This document shows, piece by piece, positions 11,591 to 23,110 of a DNA stretch of 64,000 nt (the first letter of the stretch is position 1; each line of letters starts with the position of its first letter). This DNA is from Typhlomys cinereus (Eukaryota; Chordata; Mammalia; Rodentia; Platacanthomyidae). The position numbers and the translations under genes were made by a program. Where the stretch lies: positions 806,001-870,000 of the forward strand of contig JALPQD010000225.1 in assembly GCA_023101885.1 (NCBI GenBank), in the 5' to 3' direction. Under the pieces are notes generated by a model. It saw only the letters and a program-made list of their open reading frames with translations, was not told the DNA's origin and ran no database searches.

Positions 11591-12144
11591 GAAGTTAGAA
11601 TGCATAATTAATGGTATTTTAATATTCATAATGTTGCTTTTAAAATAAAACTAGCAACAAAATCAAATTGAGAGGAAATCAGAGTTTTCAGAGATAAGTG
11701 TTCTGAAGACAAAGTCAAAAGTCGCCCTGCTGACAAAGGTAAATTGGCAAATTGCAAGTGACTATCAGTATAAGAGAAGATCAACTAGATCCTGTCCCCC
11801 CAAAAAGGAGGGAAAGCAAGTACACACGTGCATGCACACACACATACACACACATGAAGAACAAAAACAGCAAAGTCCTGTTCAGAGGAAGAGAACGAAA
11901 ATCAGAAAATCAATGTGGAAAATTTGTTGTTTCCCCATTAGAGTGTTCAGTAATCCTTCTGAGAAATTAAATTTTAGTGTGAATTTGCTAAGTAGGATGG
12001 CATTTCTCAGTTCTTGGGACATAGAAGAGAGTACAGGGTTCTCACACTAAGCCAGAGAGAAAGTGATGTTCTCTGTGATCAATGATATGGTTGCAATAGG
12101 ACTTGGGAATAAAAAGAACTTGGGAAAAGTGTTTAATCCTATGT

Positions 12145-12225
12145 CTTTATTGCAGATGAACTAGAGGACTGAAAAGGAAGGACCTGCTCAAGGACCTATA
12201 ACTGGTGAGTGATAAAATAAGTCAA
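12145..12225 (-). mobile_element. MIR SINE fragment
   Basis: 'ttgcagatgaactagaggac', 'gaaaaggaaggacctgctca', 'aggacctataactggtgagtg' line up with the antisense MIR core (where the consensus reads 'cagatgaggaaactgaggc', 'gacttgcccaaggtcac', 'agctagtaagtgg'). MIRs are old, shared by mammals. Confidence 0.7.
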
Positions 12226-12824
12226 TTGTAGTAGAAATGTGTTTAAAAAACAAAAGTCATCTGAAATTGAGCACCTCAAAAGCAGTATGTGAGTCTGAAG
12301 AAACATTTTACAAATACCTAGCAAGTCAAGTAATGTGTATTTTTCTTCTATATTTCTACTTGATAACAGAGGGTCACTATCTGGATCATGACATTATAGT
12401 TATAGGCTGATTGATCTAGCATGTCCTTCCAAGTCATAAAATGAAGGCTTTCAATTTAATAAGAAAATAATGGTAGGAAAAAAGGCCAGTGAGAGCAAAA
12501 GGGGATGCAAAAATTAGAATATCTTTATGTAGAGTATGAAAAAAATACTCTGAAAGCTAACTGTCCTTCAGTTAGAACAGGTTCCAATGAACCATTGTGG
12601 GAAAATTTTAAGCTTGGGGTCCCTGAGTTTTCATTGCCATCTTTTGGCATGAACAACTATAGCAAATGTGTAAATAAAGGCTTTGAGTGTGTGTCAATAA
12701 AACTTTTTAAATAAAAACTGGCAGAAATTTCTCATATAGAGAAAAGAAGCTGTTTTAGCAAGTCATGAGCTTGAGGAAGAAGTAAAGTGTGTGGCATGCA
12801 ACAGGAACTGGGTCAGAGTTACCT
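12226..12824. other. Unassigned AT-rich sequence
   Basis: A 69-residue frame at 12505-12714 is followed by 'aataaa' words near 12673 and 12698-12713, which could suggest a transcript end, but I see no protein pattern and no supporting exon structure. Confidence 0.4.
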
Positions 12825-12935
12825 TTATTGTCTGTGACCTTGCATGACAGAAAGAGTCAATGACCTCAGATAATAATGCCTAGCTCATAACACCATTTTG
12901 AAGATCAATAGAAAGCACATGTAATTCATCTGTTG
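12825..12935 (+). mobile_element. MIR SINE 3' fragment
   Basis: 'tctgtgaccttgcatgac', 'gacctcagataataatgcc' and 'tagctcataacacc' followed by 'gaagatcaatagaaagcac' match the 3' half of sense MIR ('gtgaccttgggcaag', 'ataatagtacctacctcat', 'gaggattaaatgag'). Confidence 0.65.
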
Positions 12936-14978
12936 CTAGGTAAGAATATCATCTTGCTTGGGATGGGAGAAAAGTCAAATTTATGGACTCACATAGTCAT
13001 AAACATTTGGGCAAGAGAAATGGTTATATTTTGGTTATCTCAACAAACTTAAAGACTTCTGTGACATGGTTCTTTTTCAAAATCATGTTTTAAATGCAAT
13101 CAAAAAAAGGTATGGTGCTTAGACCATACCAGCATAGGCCTGAATTTTCCTGAGATGAAATTACCAAGCTAGGCATGGAACTTTTGCAATAAAAGAAACT
13201 ATAGTTTAGGTCATAGTGATTTAAAAAGAGAGATTTTTTTTTCAAGAAGGGAAATCTAATAGTGAAAATAAAATTTCATTTTCTCATCATTTCCTTCATT
13301 ATTTTTTATTGGGAGATAAGTATGCAAAAAGAATTCAAACGAAAAAGAGTAGAATGTGCTTGGAAAAAATAAGAGGTTAATGGAATGTTGATCAGCTTCA
13401 AGTTTCTGAGAGTCTAATCATATTTTTATTTAATGTTTGATTAAGTCCATTGGGTAAGTTTCACTGGTATTTTAAGAGAATTTGTACATTGATTCCAAAT
13501 AACTTTATTTTTTTCTAATTTGTTCAGAATTTAATATAATTTTTATGATTTGATGAACTTGTTTCCTTCATTGGTTGGTGTGGTCATGTGCTCAACAGAC
13601 TGCTTGAGGATTGAACATAGAGACTTCCTTCTGATTGGTTTTGCATTTACTTTATATGAATTCAGAGCTAGTTTCTTTTATGGAGACTTAAAGTAAGCCA
13701 GAACCATACTATTACTTTATTGTTGGAATTTCACATTCATACACTGAATCCTTTAATTCTTTATTCGAAAGGCATAACAATATACAAAATATTATTATAA
13801 TGACCATGGCTTAAACTTTAGTGGAGAAATATGAAATGATTCCAGGTAAGATAGTGTTAGCTTGTGAGAATAAGTGCATAGATATAGTAAGGACAACTTT
13901 GACAAATACTTTGTGCAGCATCATGTCATGGGGTACATGTAAGTGAACCTGAAGAAGTTGAAACAGCTTGGTTTAAAGGATGAAGAAAGTGGCCAATAGC
14001 ATGGAATAGAATCTAGAAAGAAACTGAAATATCATGACTTAATATAGACTAAAGACAGCATTTTGATGAGAAAGTAAGGAACAGTGGAATTAGCAACCAG
14101 TGAAGGAGAAGGGAGGACACAAAAATGTAAATAGCTTTGCGATAGCATATACACAAGGCAAAAGCATTTTGTTAACAAAATCTAGAATATGTACGTGCAA
14201 ACAGATCTACAAGAATCAACTACAAAGTTTATAGGGGAAATAGTTACGTGGTATAAAGTAGTTATGAGAATTATCAGTTGCCTATAGAAAAAGGAACACT
14301 AACACTGAAATATGTACAAAACCTATATCATATTTGAGACTGTTTTGCCTTTAATTGGTGACATGTAGTCTTGGCAGTGTCTGGCACTGATGTGACCCAT
14401 GTTGTCTCCCATTTTAAGGGGGAGTGTGGAGCAAAACAGCATTGTTAGAGTGAAATCACCAATGTCTATGAAAAGTTTCAGCTGGAAGCTTCCTAAGGCC
14501 CACCACTTCAGTTCTGAGAAGAGCCAGGAGACTGCTCTAGATGTGCTTTAGAATAGGAAAACATGGAAGTACATAGTTTATTACAGTTCAGGAAGTCTGC
14601 ATCAGGTGACACTGACATATGTCCATGTGAAGCAAAATCTGGTGGTAAATAGGAAGAAATAATTTTAACCATCCTTGTCTCTGGGTGTACAACTGGAAAT
14701 GTGATTAGGTGAGCTATCCATTTTTTTCCTTATTTTTATTGAGACAGATTCTGATTATAGGTACCTTTTACTGTTTTTGATTGGAATATGCAAGTAAATA
14801 AACATGGGCAACAGAAGAGTACAAATAGAATATTGTCAGTAGACACTGAGTCCACTCGATGCTTGGGCTATTGAACTGGAAAATCATTTTGCTGTATAGC
14901 TTCAAAATAAAGTTCTTATTTAAAACACCTTCTGAAAAGCTTCCACTCCAATATACAAGAGAAATGAAAGCAAAGGAA
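12936..14978. other. AT-rich unassigned sequence
   Basis: No frame of at least 60 residues starts before 14768, and no repeat family was recognised. The minus-strand frame at 14768-15130 overlaps the SINE head and is not supported as a gene. Confidence 0.5.
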
Positions 14979-15250
14979 GGCTGGGGAATTGCTTTGTGGC
15001 TAAGAATGTATCTTCTACAAACATGAGGAGCTGAATTTGAATCTTCAGCAATGGTACAAAAAGCAGGGCACAGCTGCATGTGACTGTAACCCCAGGACTG
15101 GGGTGGAGAAGGTGGACCCCAAGAGTTCACTGGCCAGCTAGCCTAGGCACAATGCATGCTTCTGGCTCGGTGAGAGACCTTGTCTCAAGGCAACAATTCA
15201 GAGAAAGACACTTACAGTCCTCCTCTGGCTTCTGCACACTCACATGTGTG

Positions 15251-15290
<40 letters not shown>
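14979..15290 (+). mobile_element. B4/RSINE-type composite SINE with AC tail
   Basis: A tRNA-like head ('ggctggggaattgctttgtg', 'gagctgaatttgaatcttcag') is joined to a B1/7SL-like segment ('gtgactgtaaccccagga', 'gagagaccttgtctcaa') and a tail segment ('tcctctggcttctgcacac') ending in an AC tract at 15252-15290. That order is the rodent B4/RSINE design. Confidence 0.75.
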
Positions 15291-15292
<2 letters not shown>

Positions 15293-15324
15293 CACTCAAA
15301 AAGAAGAGAAATGTAAGCATGTGC

Positions 15325-15445
15325 TCACACAAAACTTGTAAACACATGTTCATTGTAATGTTATTTATGCATCAGTTAAAAAGGAGAGACAGCCTAGGTG
15401 CTCACCCGTTGATAAATGGATGAATACAAATGTGATATTCTATGT
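15325..15445 (+). mobile_element. Ancient L1 3' region, left part of a split element
   Basis: 'acatgttcattgtaatgtta', 'gacagcctaggtgctcaccc' and 'gttgataaatggatgaatac' match the sense L1 stretch whose consensus reads 'cctaagtgtccatcaatagatgaatgg'. It breaks off at 'gtgatattct' and resumes at about 15861. Confidence 0.75.
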
Positions 15446-15860
15446 GGTGGGTGTTTCATCTTCTTGAGTGAATGTAGATTCAAACAGCTTAGGGTAGCAA
15501 GTTATCAATTACGACATGTTTCTCATTTACACTTTTTCAACATGATATGAGAGTTCATACCAACATCAGGAACCAAAGGAAGTGACCACACCCTATCCAT
15601 ACAAAGCTAGAAAAGGGACATACTTTCTCACTTGCTGAAATGCCTTCATGACTGTATAACAGAGTATGCCAAAATACAGCTCCCTCCATCTTATCTATGT
15701 ACCCAGGAATAGTCCCACCGACTATGGGCTGGGTCTTTTCACATCAATTAGAAAATTTCCCACAGGCTCCATTAAGGCTTGCCTTAATTAAACAATTCTT
15801 TATAGATGTGCACAAAGACTTAACCCTCAATTGTTAAGATGACCCTTGTACCTAACCAGC
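15446..15860 (-). mobile_element. LTR-like repeat inserted in L1
   Basis: 'aggaatagtcccaccgacta', 'tgggctgggtcttttcacat', 'ccacaggctccattaagg' and 'cctcaattgttaagatga' match a rodent LTR-like family also seen (same orientation) at 44690 and 61500 and (opposite) at 43380 and 59925. It interrupts an L1 whose sequence continues on both sides. The family name is not known to me; edges are accurate to about 15 bases. Confidence 0.6.
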
Positions 15861-16215
15861 AAAATGAGGTATTACTAACCACTGAAATAAAGGCATAGCA
15901 CTGATGCACATGATTACATGAGTCAACCAAGAAAACATTATCCTAAGTGAATAAACCAGTCACGAGAGCACTCATGTGTTATGATATAGTAATTGTGACA
16001 ACTGATGCATATTTATATGAAATATCAAGGAATTCATGCCTGTAGAGACAGATATTACACCAGTATTTTGCCCAGTAGAGGCCATAAAGGATGGGATGCG
16101 GGCTCACTTTATCTAATGTAGTTTCATTTTTGAAGAAAATTAAAATGTTCTAAAATTAGATCATGGGGATGGTATTCCTTTTGTGAACAAAGTGCATTAT
16201 TGAATTGTGATATTT
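15861..16215 (+). mobile_element. Ancient L1 3' region, right part of a split element
   Basis: Resumes with 'gaggtattactaaccactga' (consensus 'ggaatactattcagccat'), then 'gaaaacattatcctaagtga', 'ataaaccagtcac', the 'atatgaaatatc'/'gtagagacagat' words, and finally 'ttctaaaattagatcatgg' (consensus 'ttctggagatggatggtgg'). These appear in the order expected of a sense L1M 3' UTR. Confidence 0.75.
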
Positions 16216-16284
16216 TTATTATTTTTTTTAAAATCAGATAACGGTTTATTGACATGAAAGCATCTTTCCAGTCTAACTACACTA

Positions 16285-17680
16285 AGAATTTATTTTTTAT
16301 TTCTAATAATTTTATTTTTCTTTTTTCTCTCCCCTTAGTCCCCCATTCCCATCCCCATCCTTTCCCCCTGACTATCTCTCATCTCATACTCCCATCTATC
16401 TTCAAGTCTTTTCACCATGTGGCCCACTGTGCTCCATCTAGTGTGTCTTTGATTTCATATGTCTAACTTGATTCATGTTCCAGTGAGTGCCGTACACCAG
16501 TGAATGCACCACTGAAGATGCATCTTCGTTTTCTTCCTATTAGTTTTCATAAGTCTCACAGGGAGGTGTGAAACTTCTTGATGGTTCCCATTTTCCTGGT
16601 GAGCCGTCCACGGCACAGTTCCCATGCAGTTCTTGTCAGGTCTAGGAGATTGTGTCTGGCCCAACATTGACCCACGTCAAGTTTTTATAATCTTACTGCA
16701 CCCTCTTCCGTGATGTATCCTGTACCATAAGGTGGGGATGGATGTGACTTAGATGTCCTGGTAAGGACCAAGTCCACAGTCACTTATTTTCTCCAATTTA
16801 GCCAAATAAGTTTTTCTGTGGTGAACATCTTCTGTTGCAAAAGGAGGCTTCAAGGTAAGTGCCGAGTGCATCTCCAATCAATGGGTATAATAATAGGTGT
16901 AATTATAAGGCAGTTTGGGGTGGTGTCTTCACAGCTAAACTTTCATGGCCTGCTCTTCCCCTGGGACCAATGTCCTCCTCTTTCATAATTCTTATTCTAG
17001 CTTACAGAAATGTGGTCCCTTTTGACAAGTGGACCTTAAATCATAGGATAGAAAACTGCTGTTTTCCTCTTTGATATTCACACCACTATTACATGGCTGG
17101 TCACCTCTTGTAGTGATTGTCATTGTAATCAAAATGAGAATTTTGATTGCTTTCCTCCCCTGTTAACTTTGGTAGTAGTCTCTGGTACTTGTAAGCTACC
17201 CAGCAAGGAGGTCCTAACCAGTTCCTGCTGGTGATTTTTGTCCATATTTACATGTCTAACATCTTCAGTATTAGGACCCTTACTTGTTTCTATAGAATGG
17301 GGCTAAACATGAAAATCTGGGTGCTCTTTTAAAAGTTTCAAAAGTTTCCCCAGCAAAAGGAACACTTCAGATGTGGTCATGTGATGATCCAAAGCCAATG
17401 CATCCTATAGTGAGGAAATGGTTCTACTTCTCTCTTCATCCTCCAATTTTAGCTAAGATGGCATTCGGTGGAACTCCCATCCCAGAGAGCCCTGCTGAGA
17501 CTTGCCCCTGTTCTCCCTATTTGGCTATCCTGCTGTTTTGTTTTACTTTTATTTTTATGGATAACTTTCTATTTGAAGTAAGTGAAGAAGATTTACTATT
17601 TATAGCAGCTTGTTATTTTTCTATCTTGACTATCTTTATTAAGGTAGGAAGAAAAAAACCAATATTAAGATACTAAATAA
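16285..17680 (-). mobile_element. Older rodent L1 3' UTR, long antisense copy
   Basis: Starts on the plus strand with T-rich sequence and a polypyrimidine tract (16318-16372), the antisense of an L1 3' polypurine tract. Further on, 'cactgcaccctcttccgtga' to 'ataaggtggggatgg' (about 16695-16742) lines up with the younger L1 end at 27318-27365 ('ccgccccctcttccgcaaa' to 'caagatggggagag'), showing the two are related subfamilies. The right edge near 17680 is approximate. A 101-residue plus-strand frame at 17371-17676 runs against the element and shows no L1 protein pattern. Confidence 0.65.
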
Positions 17681-17689
17681 ATATGGTAA

Positions 17690-18598
17690 ATTTTGTTCTC
17701 CAGTAAAGAATCCTTGTTGTGGGATGTGATTAGCTGAGGTTTAAGGAGTATCCTTAAGGCCTCGGGCAGTCAGCAGCCTATATGCTCAAGAGGTTAGGTC
17801 CTTACTTGTTTTCAAAGTTGGCCCTCAACCTAGGGAAGATGATGTAGCTCTCTTTGCTCATAGTCACTAGGTAAGTGGGTTTCACGAGGGTCAGAAGTGC
17901 AGGATAACATGGCAAGACTGTCAGGGAAGACCACCGTGAGTAGCAGATGCGGCCTCCTGCTTCCCACTGCAGTAACAGTGAAGCTGTGTGATCAGGGGCA
18001 GCTACACAGTTAGAAAAGGGGTTCTGGAAGGGGAGGGAGCGAGCCTTTCCTGACTTTTCATAAATGCCAGAACTAATTTTGATGAGTGTCTTACTGTTAT
18101 AATGATCACCAAGATTAGAGCAAGCCGGCATCCACTTTAGGATATGAGAGCTGGAATTTTAGATTTCATTATAAGATTGCCATCTCAACAAAATAGTACT
18201 GTAATGGCAATGGATTTCCATTTTTTCTCCATTCTGGGTGAAATATTATCTCATAAATACACTTTGATACAAAGGAGATCTCTCAATTTTACGAGAGCTC
18301 TATTTTATTCTTAGACCGACTTATTCCCAAAATATCTTTTTGATGTAGAGCTTCAATATTCTTGCCAGTGTCCATGACATCACATTCAAAGGCAGCATTT
18401 TTAAAGACTTTTTCCACATTCAGTTATAGTATGTCCAAAAAAGGAATCATGCTTAGTGTTCAATAAAAGCTCCATAGAGTATCAGCAAGTGCGGTCTATG
18501 AACCTTACAGTTAATTGTTCTGGTGTGTGTGTATTGGGGAGGGAAGCAACTTGTCTAGAGCTATATTAAAAAGTGGGCAGGGAGAAAAGACAGAGAGT
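17690..18598. other. Unassigned sequence
   Basis: A 109-residue minus-strand frame (17802-18131) shows no motif. The part around 17690-18130 could be more of the neighbouring L1, which I cannot confirm. Confidence 0.4.
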
Positions 18599-18730
18599 GA
18601 ATACCTTTGCATATTAGTATATCCTGTACTAGAATACCTTTGCATTTTAGTAATTCCTATGCTAGAACACTGTTGCCTTTTAGTATTTTCTGTGATAGAG
18701 CACCATTTAATATTGGTATTTTCTGTGCTA
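18599..18730. repeat. Minisatellite, 4 x 33 bases
   Basis: Four consecutive units of exactly 33 bases, starting at 18599, 18632, 18665 and 18698. Each has the layout 'ga..acctttgc..t', 'tagta' or 'ggta', then 'tcctgt.cta' or 'ttctgtg.ta'. Units 1 and 2 are closest. Because 33 is divisible by three, both strands carry short open frames with an 11-residue repeat (79 and 82 residues); I read these as by-products. Confidence 0.92.
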
Positions 18731-19662
18731 GAAGGAAGTATTATTTTCAAAATTGTATTTTAGGAGATTTGGCTGAGTTCACTTAGCTAAAGAAGGTGAC
18801 AGGTGTCTTTCTGCTCTAGTAGACACACAGTTCTACAAATCATACTTAAGATCACTAGGCTGTGGTCAGCTTTCACAGCCTGAGAAACATGTCATGACCC
18901 GAGCCGTTAGCTATTGCAGTGGCAAGCAAACGCCCTGGTAGATAAGCTTATTTATTTGAGCAGGAAGAAAACATAAGTTGGTTAAATATGCTCAATTTTA
19001 AGCATTGCTTTAGAGGTTTATTTAGTTTCTAGAGTCACTATTGCATTATTTTGAGGTCTTTTTAAAAATTATTATTTAATTTGTTAAAATCTCTTTTCAA
19101 TAAATCTGAGACCCTGGTTTGTGTAGACTTCCTTTCTACATCAAATCATGTTTTTGTGACTTTAATTGTGAAATGTTGGCACTAAAAGGCCAATTGTTGG
19201 ATTGGTCACTGTACTTTTCTTCTTGGGAGTCCATTTCAAAAGAAAATGCAAATAGTGTGATATTGCAAAAAATAAACAAATGAGTGCTTAAGAATTCAGA
19301 CAACCCACATTATGTATTGGTCCCCTGGCCAAGCACTGCACAAGTATTTTTCACCAGTTGTGTTGCATATTCGTAAAATTCGTGCTGCTCCCAAGATCCC
19401 ACACTAACTCTGACCAAGAAGTGGAACATCCTGGTGGTCCACAAGCCACGCCAAGAACACATGACTTTTCTTCCCAAATTAACACGTGGCATGGTTGGTA
19501 TCACATGTATGATGCAAGACGAAGTCTATTTAAACCTCTCTCTCCTGGGCCACATGACTCAATACAAGAGCAGAATTCTGATTCTGAGGCCAGCTATTGA
19601 TCCTGACCCCAACCACAGGGAGGAGCAAATCACTGTTACCGTCTCTGTAGCTCTGTACAATT
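18731..19662. other. Unassigned sequence
   Basis: No repeat recognised; short frames only (up to 105 residues, running into the GT tract). Confidence 0.45.
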
Positions 19663-19670
19663 ATGTGTGT

Positions 19671-19715
<45 letters not shown>
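19663..19715. repeat. (GT)n microsatellite
   Basis: About 52 bases of GT with one 'gtat' interruption near 19673. No SINE body was recognised beside it. Confidence 0.95.
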
Positions 19716-19716
<1 letters not shown>

Positions 19717-22036
19717 ACTTGAATGTGTTTACTTGTGAGGTTCAAGGGTGACATCTGACACTATTTTGGATTGCTCTGCCTCCTTATTGCTTTGCTCTGG
19801 GTTTCCCTAGGTCTGCCTTCCAGGACTAGAATTTCAGGCTTTCATCTTTATCTAATGAACAATCCTTTATCTAATGAAGATTAAAATTTTAAATAAAATT
19901 GTAGTAGTTTTCTATATAATCTGTTAATTCCTTTCTCACCACATACAATGCAAAGAATAAAAAGACCAACAGAATAAACATGTTTTTGAATGACCCAAGG
20001 ATTTCTTGTTACCATGATCCTACAGAGACTGTTGGTTTTTCATTTTATAGAGAAACATAACTTCCTTGTTGCTTTCCAAGGCTGCCATATAACAATTTGC
20101 CCGTGATAAACATGCCTTCAGTTTTTCCAATATGATTTTTTTTTTGTTTTCATAGGAATCGCTTTCTTGAAGACTTAAATTAGTCCACTAACAATCAGTA
20201 TCTGGGATTCATCAAAGGTTTTACGTGGAGTCAGGATGCAAGACAGCATGTGTTACTGTCACATTTATCATCTGTAAATAGTTTTCTGTTTTTAATATTT
20301 GAAAATCAAAAGTGACAGGCCATTAGAGTGCATAATTTTTCTGCCCTCTTCTTCCCTAAAAAGTCAGTTGGGAAAAAGAGCAATTTGGAGAATTGACAAA
20401 TTGGGGCAATAGTGTTTATTGAAAAAAAAGTGTTGTAACTCCTGGCATTTTAACTTCTAGAGTTTCTAGCTAGTAGAAAATATTCCTGTTTTGAATCTGA
20501 TTACTCTGACTCTCTGTGAGCACACACACATGTGCCTGCATACACACATGAATGCATACCTTTCTGTTTTTATCCAATCAATGCATAGTACAGATTGTGA
20601 AAGGATGTTAATTTTTTAAGATCACCAATTATAAAAGTATAATGTAGAAAATTCTGATTATATAAAAAATTAAAAATAAACCATCTTTGCTAATTCTCAA
20701 AAACATGAGTATGCATCTGGAGATTCAGCCAAATCATGGGATAACTTTTTAAGTACATAAAAATATGCAGGTCCTATTTTCGTGTTATTATTTGCTAAGC
20801 AATGTAGTTTAGCCAATTAGTCCACATAATTGTATGGCATTGGGCATTACAAATACCTAGAGATACTGCAAAATGTAGGGTATTGTACTGGTTATATGAA
20901 CATGCTCTGCCGTTTTATAGGGGAGATTGAACATCCAGACTGGTGTCCACAGGCATCCTGAAACAAATCCCTGTAGACAACAACAGTTAATTGTATTATC
21001 TTGTCTTCATTTGAGCCTCTCACAATTGAAAAATGCTTGTCTGAGAAGTTCTTTTTTCAGAATTACCAAACCTAGTTCATTCGGCTGAATGTATTCTCAG
21101 TGCAGAGCAGGACATTCTGGCACCATCTGAGAAGTGAACCAGTTCATCATTTCCCCAAGCCTGACTGGTTCTCAACAGCAGGCGAGTTAACATGAGCACC
21201 TAACCATGTGCCAGTCGTTGAGATAAACAATGAGTACGCACAGCTCAACCACAGTGTTCAGATCCTAACTAGCAGATACAAAGTTACCCTAGCGAGGATG
21301 CAGATTCTTCTAGTGGGCACAGATGTGAGAACATCACACATGGGCTGTGTGAAAGGATGACTGGTCGAACATCCGTGGCATATTAAAAACAGCTGAAGCA
21401 ACAGGATGGAAACTACTGCTCAAGAGTCCAGAAAAGAGAGTCAGTGCAGGAACAAAGCTTGGTGGAATCACATCCAGTTGTTAATAACAGAAGATGAACT
21501 TTCAAAAGAGGTTAAAAATAAACACTTAGAGGATGTGTCAGGGAAGTGGAGGATGAGAACACAATGTGCTGAAATCACAAAAACTAAATGTATTTTTGTG
21601 AAGCATGGACAAAATGGCCCATTGGAGCTGACAAGGACTGTTGCATGAATGAAGTAAAAAGAATCAGACACATGTGGATGCTGAGCCAGCCACTTTCATG
21701 AATGTGTTTCACTGCTTTTTAATACCCAGTGATTTGATGTAGAGTCTGATGTTTCTCTTACTTGAAATGCAGGCTCCTTTTGAACACTTGCCCCTTTTCT
21801 TCCCTGTCCTGACCTTCCTTATAGATCGTACTCAAAACCATGTAGTGACTTCTCGTTTGTGAACCTGTCTTGCCTCCTCCTCTACATTCTTTATTTTAAA
21901 TATTTAGTTCCTTCTCTTCTGTATTTTCTACATTGAAAAGACCAAAACATTATAGCAGGCATTCTGGGAAACTCTCATGTCATAGGTTCATTTTTTGCCC
22001 CAAGAACTCAAATCTTTGCTTAAAAATTAAAGTGCA
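19716..22036. other. AT-rich unassigned sequence
   Basis: Longest frame is 80 residues (21406-21648), with an antisense frame across it and no family pattern. A short CA-rich patch lies at 20521-20560. No repeat family was assigned. Confidence 0.5.
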
Positions 22037-22276
22037 CAGGTAGGGAGATGAGTTGAGGGCTAAAGCTCTTGCCTCACAAACGAAATGTCTGAGTTTGGAC
22101 CCCCAGATCCCATGTAAAAGTGCTGGCAGAACAAGCGTCATTCTGAAATTCTAGCTCTGGAAAGCAGAACCAGGGAAATCCTAAAGCAAAGCAATAGGGA
22201 GGTAAAGTAGTCCAGAATGATTCTCAAAAATCACCCTGGAACAGGCACACATACTCAGATGCCCTCTGGTACACAC

Positions 22277-22283
<7 letters not shown>
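22037..22283 (+). mobile_element. Diverged B2-type SINE
   Basis: 'gtagggagatgagttgaggg' (decayed A box), 'ctaaagctcttgcctca', 'gagtttggacccccagatcc' (decayed B box), then the same body order as 5759 ('atcaccctggaacaggcaca'), ending at a CA tract. Older than the copies at 6868 and 8151. Confidence 0.8.

Positions 22284-22342
<59 letters not shown>
22284..22342. repeat. (CA)n microsatellite at SINE tail
   Basis: About 58 uninterrupted bases of CA, directly joined to the SINE body, followed by a few imperfect CA units to about 22357. Confidence 0.95.
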
Positions 22343-22344
<2 letters not shown>

Positions 22345-22739
22345 TACACACACATATGCCTGTGCATATGTACAAAATCAATTCATCAACAAAGTCAAAC
22401 ACTCATAAAATCTCCATCTTCTTACCCTGAGGCTGGCTTGTCCCCTGTCCTTCTATCTCTCTCTATTGTTCAGCCCTTATCTTCTTTCCTTTTTCTCTCT
22501 TCCTCCATTCAGCACCATTTCCTAAGACTTCAAATGTATTTTGACCCAGAAAGCTTGGTGTGTACAATGTAGAGCTTGCAGAAATAAGGAGTCAGTACTC
22601 AGTGTACTTGCCCCATGAAGAGATTCTTCGAATTATAACTTAAGGAGGAAAAGAAAGATTGGACTGAAATGGAAACGAGAACAAATGTTAAAGGGGGAAT
22701 GCCTAGCCTAGACAAGACCAGGTTTGTGCTACACAATCC
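22343..22739. other. Unassigned sequence, pyrimidine-rich at 22440-22510
   Basis: CT-rich near 22450-22510, otherwise ordinary. No frame or repeat supported. Confidence 0.45.
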
Positions 22740-23110
22740 CATTCCAGTGACTTCTTTGGTTCATGATGCCAATAGCAAATTAATAGGACTTAGGAAAGGG
22801 GGTATTAGTCATGATCTTCTTTGCCATCAATGATGATGTTTTAACCCATAGACTCTGTGAACTAAAAGGACTCGACAGAGCTGCTGTGTGCTGTGCGCAG
22901 TTCCGCAGTGCACAGCCCAGCCGCTCATGCAGGATGAATCTGATTGAGGAAGGAAGCCACATCCATAATTGTGGTGTCATCCGTAATGGCGGCCGCCTGT
23001 ACCTCCCGTAATGCTCAGGGGAGGAGCAGCTTATCTTGGGGATGGCCAATTCGTTATGGTTAGTATCAGAAACGAGCCTATCAATCAGCCACATGAGGCC
23101 TTTTAAGGGG
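22740..23110. other. Candidate conserved non-coding block with local CpGs
   Basis: The core (22880-23015) keeps several CpGs in an AT-rich, CpG-poor setting, including 'gtaatggcggccgcc' at 22983-22997, which resembles a YY1-type 'atggcggc' site, and it belongs to no repeat I know. A 66-residue frame (22811-23011) and a 104-residue antisense frame overlap it without any family match. Conservation is an inference from CpG retention and the lack of repeats. Confidence 0.35.

Noticed and set aside
12505..12714. 3' end of a processed transcript (frame plus 'aataaa' words)
   Set aside because: No A tail, no duplication, no recognisable protein; 'aataaa' is common in AT-rich DNA.
17371..17676. 101-residue membrane-protein-like frame
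   Set aside because: It lies antisense within an L1-related 3' region and its hydrophobic residues come from T-rich DNA.
18599..18730. CRISPR-like array
   Set aside because: Units are directly adjacent without spacers, diverged, and in a mammalian genome.
18515..18763. 11-residue repeat protein on either strand
   Set aside because: The repeats are a 33-base DNA minisatellite; both strands are open, which points to DNA repeat origin.
22811..23094. Short coding exon in the CpG-bearing block
   Set aside because: Frames on both strands overlap, no family match and no clear splice sites; a non-coding role fits better.
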